DNA of 59,805 nucleotides from Firmicutes bacterium UBA5227 (GCA_002409285.1 DHUT01000052.1:1-59805), one strand, 5' to 3'; counted from the stretch's first letter, positions 26,333 to 36,098 are shown. Notes: a model not told the origin generated them from the sequence alone. Numbers and translations: made by a program.

Positions 26333-29300
26333 ATGAATGAAATAATACTAAATTACATAGTACAGGCAATCCTCGGAGGAGCTTCAGGATATATAACAAA
26401 CGACTACGCTATAAATATGCTGTTCAAGGAATACACGCCTTTAAAAATAGGGGGAGTTATTAAGAAAACCAGACCGGAGTTTATTGATAACCTAAGCTCA
26501 ATGGTTGAAAATGACATAATTAACAAAGAAAAGCTTCAGGAAATAATAAATGACGAAAGCTTTAAAAAAGAGTTTGAAAAATTGACTGCTGATTTTTATG
26601 AAAATTGCCTGTATGAAGCCACAGGCAACAGCACTTTTGCCGATATCAGCGGTTTTGACTCAACAATAAAATCTACAGATTTTTTTATTGCTGAAATGAT
26701 TAATGAACATTTACCTTCAATTGCTGAAATGCTCTTGAATAATGTGAATATCAATATGTTCTTAAATGAAAAGCAGCTTAGCCACATAAGCGATTCAATA
26801 TATACTATATTCACAGATATTTTCAGCAGTTCAGATATGTTTGAAAATATTTTATTCTCAATATACGAAAACAACAGCGAATTGACTCCTGATACTATTT
26901 TGGGCAAAGGTATCTATGAGCCGGCTATTAATAACCTGGTGAAAGCAATGGCACAGGCTGCATCGAACTCTGACAGCTCACAAGTAAAAGAAATCTTAAT
27001 CACAACAGGAATAGCAGAAAGTCTCGGCTCGTCCATGCAAATGCTTTTAAAAAGGAAGGTCAGTGATGTTGTAAGTATAGACAGCCATACATTGGAAAGC
27101 ATCAATGCTGCCTTAATATCCTGGGTTAATTCGGAAAATGGCAACAGCAGTATTAACAGTTTAACCAATTCTATATTTTCATATGGAAGGGAATGTAACA
27201 AATCTGTATTTCAGCTATTAGATTCTGATTTTGAAAGAAATTTAAATCAGTACTTAGTAAGGATTATTCCTTCGTTCACCGATAGCATCGTGAATTTGAT
27301 TAATGAAAACAGTAATTTAATAGACTTTTTAATTGAAGAATCCATTGATGAAGTAATAAGGGAATCAGACGGAATAAAAGCAAAACTGCTGTCCACCATT
27401 AAAAATACCTACCTGAAGGGTTCGGGTAAGAAATACAGCGTAGCAGATAAAATTGTTTCCTATGTCAGGAAGGAAGCGAAGCCGGAAGAATTAAGCAAAA
27501 ATATTTGTGTTAAATTAATTGGCTTACTGGATGAAATAACCATAGGCGATATTGTAGAAGAGATAGAGCTTAAAGCTTCTCCTGAAAATGCGGTTAAAGC
27601 TATCATTGATTACATAAACAAAGATTCTAAAGCCTTGCTTGAAAAGTTCACTGCATATTTAGGTAATATGAACTTGAATCAAATAATTCCCTATGAGCAG
27701 TCAGATGATAAACTTGCAACAGCATTAGCAGACATTCCTCAAAAACTATGTGAGTCGAATAAAGTTAAGTCCTACATTTCAGATAATCTGACAAAACATG
27801 CGGACGGTATTATGTCTGCAAAATTAGGCTCCATGATTGACAAAGATGGTGTACAGTCATTTGCACCAAAAATAAAGAATTTTGTAAAAACAATAATTAT
27901 TTCAAATGAGGACTCAATAAAAAAATGGATTGAAACCCAGGCAGGGAAAGCGGCACTTACATTTCCCCCAAGGGAATTAAACCCAAATTACATTAACCTG
28001 TTAAATAATGAATTATATAAAAAATACAAGAATGAAGCTGACAAGCTGAAGGATACTCCTATTTCAGCAGCATTGGATAAATTAAATTCAATCGAAAGCT
28101 TAAGCCGAAACAGCTCTGAAGCTCTTCGTGAATACACTGCTGATAATGCAGGCGTAATATTGAGCGGCTCAATAAAAACAATTGTGGCAGACAATTTAAA
28201 TAAATTCAGCGATGATGAACTGGTTAATTTCGCCAATGACTTTATAGGAAGAAACCTGAAGCCCATTATGTATTTCGGCGGAGTTCTGGGCGTTATTGCG
28301 GGAGTAATACTGGCTGCTTTTCAGCGTTCTCCCCTTGACCCCGCAAAAATCAGCATAGCCAACATGGCTGTATACTCATTTGTGGGATTCATCACAAATG
28401 TGATTGCCATCAACATGATATTCAAGCCATATAGAGAAAATAAGCTTCTTTCTAAAATACCTTTTTTCAGAAATTTTTCTTTAGGCTATATTGTTAAAAA
28501 TCAAAAAATATTTGCTGAAAGCACTGCAAGTTTAATTGAGAATTATCTTCTTAACAAGAAGAGCATAAATGAGCTGTTTGATAAGTACAGGGATAAAATA
28601 AAGGATCTGTTTAACGAAAATATTACACAGCCGGGTTACAAAACCATGAACAGGCTATTTGAGAATAACAAGCACAATTTTGTAAAAAAGCCTTTTTCTT
28701 ATTTAAAGAATAAAGTCACATCTAACTTGAACAGGATATGCCGCTTTTTATTCAGTAAGGTAAAAACCATAAAAATAGACTCGGTAATAAATGAAAAAAT
28801 GTCGGCCAAGGCAGGTTCGTTATTAACAAAAAAGATGCAGGAACATAGTTACGAAAATACTGTTTATTCCTTAGTGAACTCTGAAAGTACCCTTGAAAGC
28901 AAAATTTCTTATGAGGGATTAAAAAAATATATTTCCGGTTTTCAGGAAGGATATTATGATAAATTGTGCAATATCCTTTCAAGGGAAGATGAATTTAAAG
29001 GTCAGATAATTAAGCTTGAAAATGTATATGGGGATTTAATGAACAGGCAATTAGATGAATTTATTGATTCTGAAAAACAGGAAAAGCTTGCTCATTCGGC
29101 TGCAGAAAAACTAAACGGAATTGTTCTGTCAAAGGATTCCAGAGACAGAATTATACAAGGAGTATTATCCGCACTTGATAATTCAGTGAATAAGAACCAG
29201 AATTTTGAAGAAGTTTTTAATGGAAGGCTTAAAGACTACATTGATTCACACATACCAGGTATCATAGACAGTTTATCTGAAGCCGCTAAGGTCACTGCAG

Positions 29301-30463
29301 GTAAAAATAAGGGCAAAATAACTGCAATGATCCAGTCAGCAATAAAAGACAATCTTGGTTTCATTGAAAAGGGAATGTATAATCTGATTGGCGGAGACGA
29401 GATTACAGATGAACTGATTACAAATATTATAGCTATGAAACTTCCTAAATTACTTAATGATAAGAAACCTGAATTAAACGACATTGTGGAACAATTACTA
29501 AAGGATAGGTTTTACAAAACAAAAGTAAATACCTTATACACAGGAATAAACAAACAGGAACTAAGCAGGCTGACAGATGATTGTTTCAGCCAGGAAAACT
29601 CAATAAATTTCAGCAATAGAATTAACAAAATAACTAAGGATATGTTCTCAAAGGCAGGGACTTTAAAACTCGGCACTATATTTTCAGTATTTAAGGCAAC
29701 AGATTTAAGTAGTTTCCTGGATCAATATACTAAGGAAATAAATGAATTTTCCAATATGCTTGCAACAAATTTAAAGGATAACAGAGCTCAGGTTACTGAT
29801 ATAATTAACGAATATTCCTATTCGCTGATTGATGAATTGATGAAATCCAAATTTAAAGATTTATTTGACGGCATATCCTATGAAGATGTGAGCAGTGTAA
29901 TTAATAAGGCATCTGATGAGCTTATCAGCAACAACCTTGAGGAAATAATATCCTCTTCAATAATGAATCTAAAAGATTACCTGCACATCAGCGTGGAAGA
30001 CTTAATTGATAAAGAAGAATTTATTAAGTCTGCCGAAAATTGTTTTATTGACTTGCTTGATAATAAGGATTTTGAAAGAAAGATTCAGGAGCATATTGAG
30101 GCAATAATTGAAGATGCTGTTTCATCTGATTTCAGTTTCATTGACAATGAAACTAAGAAGCATGTATTAAATATATTTACCGATTCCTGTGTCAACAGCC
30201 TTAAAAGAAATTTGGATGAATTGCTTCGTGCAGTGGAATTTGATGTGATTGCTAAAGAAGAAATCGAAAAAATGGAGCCTGAGAAAATACATCAAATGTT
30301 TAATTCCTTTGCAGGAAAATATTTCAGGACGTTGATGCTCTACGGATTTGGAGGATTTGTATTTGGCATAAATACCTATGTGGGCATGTCATTGACATTG
30401 CTGAAAATATTATCTGAAGTTAAAAATAATGTTAAATCAAAGAAATCAAAACAACCCGACTGA
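26333..30463 (+). CDS. giant double DUF445-family membrane protein
   Basis: This 1,376-residue protein carries the DUF445/YheB signature twice. At the N terminus a helix is followed by GGASGYITNDYAINMLFKEY. Near residues 640-700 a second helix pair precedes YSFVGFITNVIAINMIFKPY. A third hydrophobic segment with glycines (YGFGGFVFGINTYVGM) lies at about 1345-1360. Between them are long, charged, helix-rich stretches. YheB-type proteins are usually near 380-450 residues, so this is about three times the common size and looks like a tandem duplication with extension. Function is unknown; membrane anchors at both ends and in the middle suggest a scaffold or tether. It is monocistronic with a good promoter and terminator. 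Confidence 0.85.
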   Translation: MNEIILNYIVQAILGGASGYITNDYAINMLFKEYTPLKIGGVIKKTRPEFIDNLSSMVENDIINKEKLQEIINDESFKKEFEKLTADFYENCLYEATGNSTFADISGFDSTIKSTDFFIAEMINEHLPSIAEMLLNNVNINMFLNEKQLSHISDSIYTIFTDIFSSSDMFENILFSIYENNSELTPDTILGKGIYEPAINNLVKAMAQAASNSDSSQVKEILITTGIAESLGSSMQMLLKRKVSDVVSIDSHTLESINAALISWVNSENGNSSINSLTNSIFSYGRECNKSVFQLLDSDFERNLNQYLVRIIPSFTDSIVNLINENSNLIDFLIEESIDEVIRESDGIKAKLLSTIKNTYLKGSGKKYSVADKIVSYVRKEAKPEELSKNICVKLIGLLDEITIGDIVEEIELKASPENAVKAIIDYINKDSKALLEKFTAYLGNMNLNQIIPYEQSDDKLATALADIPQKLCESNKVKSYISDNLTKHADGIMSAKLGSMIDKDGVQSFAPKIKNFVKTIIISNEDSIKKWIETQAGKAALTFPPRELNPNYINLLNNELYKKYKNEADKLKDTPISAALDKLNSIESLSRNSSEALREYTADNAGVILSGSIKTIVADNLNKFSDDELVNFANDFIGRNLKPIMYFGGVLGVIAGVILAAFQRSPLDPAKISIANMAVYSFVGFITNVIAINMIFKPYRENKLLSKIPFFRNFSLGYIVKNQKIFAESTASLIENYLLNKKSINELFDKYRDKIKDLFNENITQPGYKTMNRLFENNKHNFVKKPFSYLKNKVTSNLNRICRFLFSKVKTIKIDSVINEKMSAKAGSLLTKKMQEHSYENTVYSLVNSESTLESKISYEGLKKYISGFQEGYYDKLCNILSREDEFKGQIIKLENVYGDLMNRQLDEFIDSEKQEKLAHSAAEKLNGIVLSKDSRDRIIQGVLSALDNSVNKNQNFEEVFNGRLKDYIDSHIPGIIDSLSEAAKVTAGKNKGKITAMIQSAIKDNLGFIEKGMYNLIGGDEITDELITNIIAMKLPKLLNDKKPELNDIVEQLLKDRFYKTKVNTLYTGINKQELSRLTDDCFSQENSINFSNRINKITKDMFSKAGTLKLGTIFSVFKATDLSSFLDQYTKEINEFSNMLATNLKDNRAQVTDIINEYSYSLIDELMKSKFKDLFDGISYEDVSSVINKASDELISNNLEEIISSSIMNLKDYLHISVEDLIDKEEFIKSAENCFIDLLDNKDFERKIQEHIEAIIEDAVSSDFSFIDNETKKHVLNIFTDSCVNSLKRNLDELLRAVEFDVIAKEEIEKMEPEKIHQMFNSFAGKYFRTLMLYGFGGFVFGINTYVGMSLTLLKILSEVKNNVKSKKSKQPD

Positions 30464-30468
30464 TTTTT

Positions 30469-30502
30469 AAAAGGCAATATGTATGTTCACATATTGCCTT
30501 TT
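30469..30502 (+). terminator. bidirectional terminator between DUF445 and TolC-like genes
   Basis: A perfect 14-bp stem, AAAAGGCAATATGT with ACATATTGCCTTTT and a 6-nt loop, separates two convergent genes. Confidence 0.88.
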
Positions 30503-30512
30503 ATATTTTTTA

Positions 30513-31712
30513 TTATTTGTCTGCAGATGTTCCCATCAAATTTGAATTATCAAAAACCATCTTGCTCATATTATATGCTGCCAATAATTGATATTGCCCT
30601 ATCTCTGCCTGTGCAAGGCTTGTATCTGCCTCTAAAACATCTAAGGACGTTGCCATTCCATTCTCATAAAGAAGCTTGTTTACTCGTGAGGATTCCCTGG
30701 CAAGTTCAACGGTCTTATTCATGTTAACAAGTGCCCTTTCAGCCTCTACAAGATTTAGGTACGCTTTTCTTACGTCAAGCTCAACATCCTTGTATGCCTG
30801 AGGAACGTCAAGCTTGGCGTCCTCCAGTTGTTTTACTGCCACCTGGTTCTGCCACATATTAGAAGTATAATAAGCTGTGTCTGCATGAGTTTTTATTTCC
30901 TGTAATTTAAGATTGTTTTCTGCAGTAAGTATTTCAGGTCTCTCTTTTTTGGCTTTTTCTATTGCCTCATTCAAATCAAGTTTTTCTGTTGGAACATAAG
31001 ATAATTCTTTTTCTGTTAAAACTATTTCCTGATCTAAGGGCAAGTCCAATCTGTTTAACAAATTAAGCTTTGCGGTACTCAACTCATCCACCGCCGAGTC
31101 CATGTCAGTCTTAGCCTGTTGTACAGCCATTTCACCATTCAGAACCTCTGCTTTTGTAGCCGAACCGTTATCAAACTTCAAATTTACAACTCTCAACTGC
31201 TCGTTTGCCTTATTGAGCTTTGCCTGGTTTATTTCAATTGCCTTTTCTGCCAGAAGCACGTTGTAATATAATGATTTGGTCTGTGCTTCAATGCCTTTGG
31301 TCAGCACATCCTTGCTTTTTTCCAGCTGCGTTATCTGAGCATCTGCCAATGTAACATAGTAACCATTTTTGGCTAATATCATATCTGCCTGGTTATCTAT
31401 AATTTGACTTCCTGAGGCTTCCAAAGCAGATAGTGCCGCCAGTGGCATTTCCATAAGTGCCTTTGCATTTTCCTTGGCATCTTTACCCTGCCTTCTTGCG
31501 TCTTTAGCCTGTTTAATACCATTATCAATTTCCCACATTTCTCTGTCGCTTTCTGTTGCCAGTTTTACCGCATCGGCTATTGAAATACTTAAAACTCCAT
31601 TTTCTTTTTCAATGGATTCATTTTCTGTCACTGTTTCTTCAGCTAAAGCAATATTGGTTAAAGAGCTTAGCATCAATATCATTGCCAGCATTAGTGATAT
31701 CTTTCTCTTCAT
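30513..31712 (-). CDS. TolC-family (outer membrane efflux-like) secreted coiled-coil protein
   Basis: A 399-residue protein with a cleavable signal peptide (ends near ALAEE). Long amphipathic helices follow in two repeats, with OEP-family features such as YYNVLLAEKAIEINQAKL, KFDNGSATKAEVLNGE and its second-repeat counterpart LYENGMATSLDVLEAD. In Gram-negatives this fold makes the outer-membrane efflux duct. Here the genomic context is Gram-positive and no membrane-fusion or RND/ABC partner is adjacent. Shorter TolC-like proteins are known in Clostridia with unclear roles. It could act in the wall space, or signal a diderm relative. Confidence 0.85.
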   Translation of the reverse strand: MKRKISLMLAMILMLSSLTNIALAEETVTENESIEKENGVLSISIADAVKLATESDREMWEIDNGIKQAKDARRQGKDAKENAKALMEMPLAALSALEASGSQIIDNQADMILAKNGYYVTLADAQITQLEKSKDVLTKGIEAQTKSLYYNVLLAEKAIEINQAKLNKANEQLRVVNLKFDNGSATKAEVLNGEMAVQQAKTDMDSAVDELSTAKLNLLNRLDLPLDQEIVLTEKELSYVPTEKLDLNEAIEKAKKERPEILTAENNLKLQEIKTHADTAYYTSNMWQNQVAVKQLEDAKLDVPQAYKDVELDVRKAYLNLVEAERALVNMNKTVELARESSRVNKLLYENGMATSLDVLEADTSLAQAEIGQYQLLAAYNMSKMVFDNSNLMGTSADK

Positions 31713-31835
31713 AACTTCCTCCGATTTTTTCTTTGCTGCATTAAAACTAACTTATTTACTAACAGTTTAGCTTTAAATAATTATATCACCGGTATTTTAT
31801 GCTGTCAATTAATTGAGGATTAATTCAATTGCATA

Positions 31836-31872
31836 AAAATTGAAGGATTTGAACAAATTCTCAAATCCTTCA
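31836..31872 (-). terminator. intrinsic terminator after proS
   Basis: A perfect 12-bp stem (31841-31852 with 31861-31872) is followed by a T-run on the minus strand. Confidence 0.88.
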
Positions 31873-31878
31873 TTGTCG

Positions 31879-33324
31879 TTAATATGCTCTTGCTACATAA
31901 ATCATGTGTTTTGCTTCTTTTCCGCAAATGTGACATTTGTGTCCTAATTCTTCCTGCTCAAATGGAATACATCTTATAGTAGCCCCGGTTTCTTCCTTTA
32001 ATTTATCTTCACATTCCCTGTCACCGCACCACATCATCTTTGCAAAACCCGGACGATTAGGCAAATCCTTTTTATACTGTTCATAGTCATCAACCACATA
32101 TGTGTTTGCTTCCCTATGGACCCTTGCTCTTTCAAACATGTCATTCTGCATGGATTCAAGCATATCTGAAATTGCACTATCAATATTTTCCAGAGAAACA
32201 ATCTCTTTTTCAAGCTTATCCCTTCTTACCGCAACAGCCTGATTGTTTTCTATGTCTTTAGGACCTATTTCTATACGAATTGGGTAGCCCTTCATTTCAT
32301 ATTGATTAAATTTCCATCCCGGTGAATTTTCTGTGCTGTCATCAAGTTCAACGCTTATACCCTTAGCTTTTAAGCTGTCATAAACTGCATTGGCTTTTTC
32401 TAATACTCCTTCTTTCTTTTGTGCTATGGGAATTATCACAACCTGAGTAGGAGCCATTTTTGGTGGAAGCACAAGGCCTCTGTTATCTGAATGAACCATT
32501 ATGAGTCCGCCTATCAGCCTTGTTGAAATTCCCCAAGAAGTATGATACGGATACTGCTCCTGCCCGTTTCTTCCCTGATATTTTATTTCAAAGGCTTTAG
32601 TGAAGTGCTGTCCTAAGTTATGAGATGTTCCTGCCTGCAACGCCTGACCGTCGTGCATCATGGCTTCCATAGTATAGGTGGCATAAGCACCTGCAAATTT
32701 TTCTTTTTCACTTTTTTGACCTACAACCACAGGCATAGCCATTAAATCCTCCGCAACCTGCCTGTAAATCTCAAGCATCTGCAGAGTTTCTGCCTGCGCT
32801 TCTTCTTCTGTTTCATGAAGAGTATGACCCTCCTGCCATAAAAACTCAGAGGTTCTCAAAAAGGGTCTTGTGGTTTTTTCCCATCTTACAACATTGCACC
32901 ACTGATTATACAGGTATGGTAAATCCCTGTAAGAATTCAGCCATTTTGCATACATGTGGCAGATAATTGTCTCTGAAGTAGGTCTTACCACCAGTCTTTC
33001 GCTAAGTTCCTGATTTCCACCCTGAGTAACCCATGCCACTTCGGGAGCAAAACCCTCTACATGTTCCTTTTCCTTTGCCAGCAGGCTTTCAGGAATTAAA
33101 AGGGGAAAATACATATTTTTATGCCCCGTAGCTTTAAACTTTTCATCGGCAAACTGTTGAATTTTCTCCCATAGAGCATAGCCATAGGGTCTGATAACCA
33201 TGAACCCCTTAACCGGTGAATAATCCACAAGTTCATTTTTTAATATAACATCCGTATACCATCTGCTGAAGTCTTCTTCCATTGGTGTAATTTCTTTTAC
33301 AAAATCTTTTTCTTTTTTAGACAT
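31879..33324 (-). CDS. proS: prolyl-tRNA synthetase (short, archaeal/eukaryote-like type)
   Basis: A 481-residue class II synthetase charging tRNA(Pro). Motif 2 lies in WCNVVRWEKTTRPFLRTSEF and motif 3 in GGLIMVHSDNRGLVLPP. It lacks the large editing insertion of the E. coli type and has the C-terminal zinc-binding extension (CGDRECEDKL and CHICGKEA), ending in a Tyr, typical of the short archaeal-like form. The open frame extends to 33435, but ATG 33324 follows TAGGAGTGAG and the extra codons fall between the T-box terminator and that site. Expression is controlled by the T-box at 33395-33610. Confidence 0.96.
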   Translation of the reverse strand: MSKKEKDFVKEITPMEEDFSRWYTDVILKNELVDYSPVKGFMVIRPYGYALWEKIQQFADEKFKATGHKNMYFPLLIPESLLAKEKEHVEGFAPEVAWVTQGGNQELSERLVVRPTSETIICHMYAKWLNSYRDLPYLYNQWCNVVRWEKTTRPFLRTSEFLWQEGHTLHETEEEAQAETLQMLEIYRQVAEDLMAMPVVVGQKSEKEKFAGAYATYTMEAMMHDGQALQAGTSHNLGQHFTKAFEIKYQGRNGQEQYPYHTSWGISTRLIGGLIMVHSDNRGLVLPPKMAPTQVVIIPIAQKKEGVLEKANAVYDSLKAKGISVELDDSTENSPGWKFNQYEMKGYPIRIEIGPKDIENNQAVAVRRDKLEKEIVSLENIDSAISDMLESMQNDMFERARVHREANTYVVDDYEQYKKDLPNRPGFAKMMWCGDRECEDKLKEETGATIRCIPFEQEELGHKCHICGKEAKHMIYVARAY

Positions 33325-33394
33325 ATACTCACTCCTAATTTTACAATCTCGCCACATAAATGTATGGTTTTTTACATATTTCCACTGCGGGTGC

Positions 33395-33610
33395 AAAAAA
33401 ATAAACCGTCCCCTGTGTAAGAGGCGGTTTCCCACGGTACCACTCTAATTGCTGCAATAACAGCATCTCATTTAAATAAGGGATTTGCCCTTTGGGTTGT
33501 TACTCCCAAATACTCCGAGGCGGGTTCAAAATACAGGGGGTCGAAAATCTTCCACCTTTGATTTTCTCTCTATAGACCATGTAGGATTACTACTCCTCTT
33601 CAACGTATAT
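33395..33610 (-). promoter_or_regulatory. T-box riboswitch, proline specifier, controlling proS
   Basis: On the minus strand the leader shows the GAGGAGTAGTA specifier-loop strand, GAACCCGCC with codon CCC (Pro, plus 33522-33524), the antiterminator core AGTGGTACC and a terminator hairpin (about 33402-33430) with a T7 run. Specifier and downstream gene agree. The hairpin arm CACAGGGGACGGTT resembles the small palindromes elsewhere in the window. Confidence 0.93.
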
Positions 33611-33624
33611 ATATTTGTATACAT

Positions 33625-33651
33625 ATTATAAAATCTTTTCATTTTTGTCAA
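33625..33651 (-). promoter_or_regulatory. promoter of the T-box/proS transcript
   Basis: On the minus strand TTGACA (33646-33651) precedes TATAAT (33625-33630) by 15 nt; the overlapping TAATAT gives 17 nt. Confidence 0.7.
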
Positions 33652-33700
33652 CAATTTTCGGATATTTTATTTAAAAACTTGTGAATATGAAAATGTTATC

Positions 33701-33729
33701 TTGATATTATGAATTTATGTTTGTATAAT
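33701..33729 (+). promoter_or_regulatory. promoter of the 5'-nucleotidase gene
   Basis: TTGATA (33701-33706) and TATAAT (33724-33729) are 17 nt apart. The position excludes the upstream in-frame ATG at 33709 as a start. Confidence 0.82.
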
Positions 33730-33768
33730 ATAAATATGGAAAAAATAATAATAGGAGGAAAGAAAAGT

Positions 33769-35511
33769 ATGAACAAAAGGATTACAAGTATAGTATTAGC
33801 GGTATTATTAGTTTTGAGCAGCTTCAGCTTTGCATTTGCACAGGATGCCGAAACTACCAAAATTACTATTATTCACACTAATGACACCCATTCCAGGCTG
33901 GCAGGTACCGAAACTGAAATAGGTTTTGCAAAAATAGCTACTTTAATTAAAGAAGCTAAGGAAGCAAACCCAAACACATTGGTCCTTGATGCGGGTGACA
34001 CACTCCACGGAATGCCAATAGTTAATATCAGCAAGGGAGAAAACGCACTGAAGGTTTTGGAAGCTGCAGGATATGACTGCATGACCATAGGCAACCACGA
34101 TTTTAATTATGGTCAGGAAAGATTGATGGAATTAAAGAAAATGGCCAAATTAGATATTGTGAGCGCTAACATATTAAATGAAAAAGGTGAAAGCATATTT
34201 ACACCATATGTAATAAAAGAGGTTGATGGAATAAAGATTGGTATATTCGGTCTTACCACTCCTGAAACGGCATATAAAACAAGCCCTACAAATGTAACAG
34301 GTCTGACCTTTGCAGACCCTGTGGAAATTTCTAAAAAAATGGTTGACGAATTAAAGGATAAAACCGATGTAATCATTGCACTGGCTCATATTGGCTTAGA
34401 TGAAAGTTCAGTTGTTACTTCAAAACAAATAGCTGAAAAGGTAGAGGGAATTGATGTTATAATTGACGGTCACAGCCACACTCTTTTAGAAAAAGGGATG
34501 CTTGTTAATGATACCTTAATCGCTCAGACAGGACAGTATGACCAAAATTTAGGATATGTAGACATTGAGGTTAAAAACGGAGAAGTTGTAAGTAAGTCAG
34601 CACGATTGCTTGCGGCTGCAGATACAGCAACTACGGCTGCAGACCCTGGACTGACAAAGACTATTGAAGAAATAAACGAGGCAAATAAAGAAGTGTTTTC
34701 AAAAGTAGTTGCAAAGGCTGACGAATTTCTTGACGGAGCCAGAGAAAATGTAAGAACAAAGGAAACAAATCTTGGAAACCTGTCGGCAGATGCAGTCAGA
34801 GCAGCAGCTTCAGCCGATATCGGATTTGTTAACGGCGGAAACATAAGAATATCTATTGAACCCGGAGATATTACTTACGGCATGCTGGCAGAACTGTTCC
34901 CATTTGGAAATACTGTTCAAGTCAAAAAAATTACCGGTGAAGATTTAGTAAAGGTTCTGGAACAATCAGTAAGCGGATATCCTGCAACTCAGGGCGGATT
35001 CCTCCAGGTAAGCGGTTTGGAATTCACATTTGACCCTGCACAGCCTGCCGGCTCAAGGGTCGTTGAGGTTACAGTGGGAAACAAAGCATTAGACAAGACA
35101 GCAGAATATTCGGTTGCCATAAATGATTTCCTTGGAATAGGCGGAGACGGTTTTACAATGTTTGAAAAATATCCTGTAACAGCCGAAGTAGGAACATATG
35201 AAGAAGTATTCGCAGACTATCTGAATGCAAACGGAACTAAGGGCAGCGATGTTTCCGGAAGAATAACAGTAAAAGAACCCATTGCAGAAGAACCTGCTCC
35301 TGTTCAGCCGGCAGAACCAACTCCTGCTCCCGTTCAGCCAGCTCCGACGGCTCCTTCTGAAGAAGTCATTTACATAGTTGTTCCGGGAGACGTACTATGG
35401 AAAATAGCAGAAAAATACGGTACTACATGGGAAGATTTAGCTAAATACAACAATTTGGCAAATCCACATTTAATATTCCCAGATCAGGTAATAAAGGTTC
35501 CGGGAAAATAA
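33769..35511 (+). CDS. secreted 5'-nucleotidase/cyclic phosphodiesterase with C-terminal LysM
   Basis: A 580-residue exported enzyme. A signal peptide ends near FAFAQDA. The calcineurin-like metallophosphatase domain (about 30-260) shows HTNDTHSRL, DAGDTLHG, GNHDFNYG and GHSHTLL as metal ligands. The 5'-nucleotidase C-terminal domain (about 300-480) has GNLSADAVRAAA and INDFLGIGGDGF. A Pro/Ala/Glu linker leads to one LysM repeat (VPGDVLWKIAEKYGTTW) that binds peptidoglycan. It should release phosphate and nucleosides from extracellular nucleotides while held on the wall. ATG 33769 follows AGGAGGAAAG; the longer frame starts within the promoter. Confidence 0.93.
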   Translation: MNKRITSIVLAVLLVLSSFSFAFAQDAETTKITIIHTNDTHSRLAGTETEIGFAKIATLIKEAKEANPNTLVLDAGDTLHGMPIVNISKGENALKVLEAAGYDCMTIGNHDFNYGQERLMELKKMAKLDIVSANILNEKGESIFTPYVIKEVDGIKIGIFGLTTPETAYKTSPTNVTGLTFADPVEISKKMVDELKDKTDVIIALAHIGLDESSVVTSKQIAEKVEGIDVIIDGHSHTLLEKGMLVNDTLIAQTGQYDQNLGYVDIEVKNGEVVSKSARLLAAADTATTAADPGLTKTIEEINEANKEVFSKVVAKADEFLDGARENVRTKETNLGNLSADAVRAAASADIGFVNGGNIRISIEPGDITYGMLAELFPFGNTVQVKKITGEDLVKVLEQSVSGYPATQGGFLQVSGLEFTFDPAQPAGSRVVEVTVGNKALDKTAEYSVAINDFLGIGGDGFTMFEKYPVTAEVGTYEEVFADYLNANGTKGSDVSGRITVKEPIAEEPAPVQPAEPTPAPVQPAPTAPSEEVIYIVVPGDVLWKIAEKYGTTWEDLAKYNNLANPHLIFPDQVIKVPGK

Positions 35512-35530
35512 TAACAATACGAAGTATATG

Positions 35531-35561
35531 ACTAAAAAGGGTATGAGTACTCATACCCTTT
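35531..35561 (-). terminator. hairpin terminator overlapping the end of the 64-residue gene
   Basis: A perfect 12-bp stem AAAGGGTATGAG/CTCATACCCTTT with a 2-nt loop (35536-35561) is followed on the minus strand by TTTTTAG. It may also stop transcription from the nucleotidase gene. Confidence 0.75.
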
Positions 35562-35726
35562 AACATTATATTCAAATCTTTCCATCAAATTGTAATAATC
35601 AAGTACTTCTTGACCTTCTTTTGGTGTTATGTACATAACAAGACGCAGACATATATCTCTGCAACCGGTTCTCTCTTTAACAACTTTCTTTATTGTTTTA
35701 ATCATCTCTATATAAGGTTCCCCCAT
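35532..35726 (-). CDS. small protein of unknown function (64 residues)
   Basis: I do not recognise this product. It is basic in the first third and acidic/aromatic at the end, with no membrane segment and two Cys residues in a GCRDIC motif. Support comes from a good sigma-A promoter 50 nt upstream (35782-35810) and from the stop codon TAG, which falls in the T-run of a terminator hairpin so that the last codons form the stem. The ribosome-binding site is weak. A second in-frame ATG exists at codon 8. Confidence 0.5.
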   Translation of the reverse strand: MGEPYIEMIKTIKKVVKERTGCRDICLRLVMYITPKEGQEVLDYYNLMERFEYNVKGYEYSYPF

Positions 35727-35781
35727 AATTAGAAATTCATTATTATTTCTTTTCTCATAAAAATAGAATAATTACATATAA

Positions 35782-35810
35782 ATTACACCATTGTGTTTTA
35801 ATAATGTCAA
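35782..35810 (-). promoter_or_regulatory. promoter of the 64-residue gene
   Basis: On the minus strand TTGACA (35805-35810) and TGTAAT (35782-35787) are 17 nt apart. Confidence 0.65.
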
Positions 35811-35944
35811 TATAATATAGCAAAAAAATAAACAAATTTGTTATATTATTATCTATATTATATTGTTATTGAAATTTACATATTTAATGTTTAAAAATAG
35901 CCATAATTAATATAATGTATTATCGCTTATAGATATTAATTCCC

Positions 35945-35973
35945 TTGACAAAAATCTTACAACAAAGTATAAT
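35945..35973 (+). promoter_or_regulatory. consensus promoter of the enoate-reductase-like gene
   Basis: An exact TTGACA (35945-35950) and TATAAT (35968-35973) stand 17 nt apart. The predicted start near 35980 leaves a leader of about 175 nt. Otherwise the 429-nt gap 35727-36155 is AT-rich and empty, apart from the minus-strand promoter at 35782-35810 and the tiny leader frame. Confidence 0.88.
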
Positions 35974-36080
35974 TATTTATAGAATCAATTATAGTATTTT
36001 CTCATAAAATCATTATTAAGGTTCTAAAATATTACTTTTATAGAATTTATTACGATATTATAGTTAAATAGGAGGTCATT

Positions 36081-36098
36081 GTGCAAAGGAGCAAATAA
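36081..36098 (+). other. five-codon leader frame with a strong ribosome-binding site
   Basis: AGGAGG (36070-36075) is placed 5 nt before GTG, which opens the frame GTG CAA AGG AGC AAA TAA inside the long leader of the enoate-reductase-like gene. It may be a leader peptide or chance; the site is stronger than needed for an idle sequence. Confidence 0.35.
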
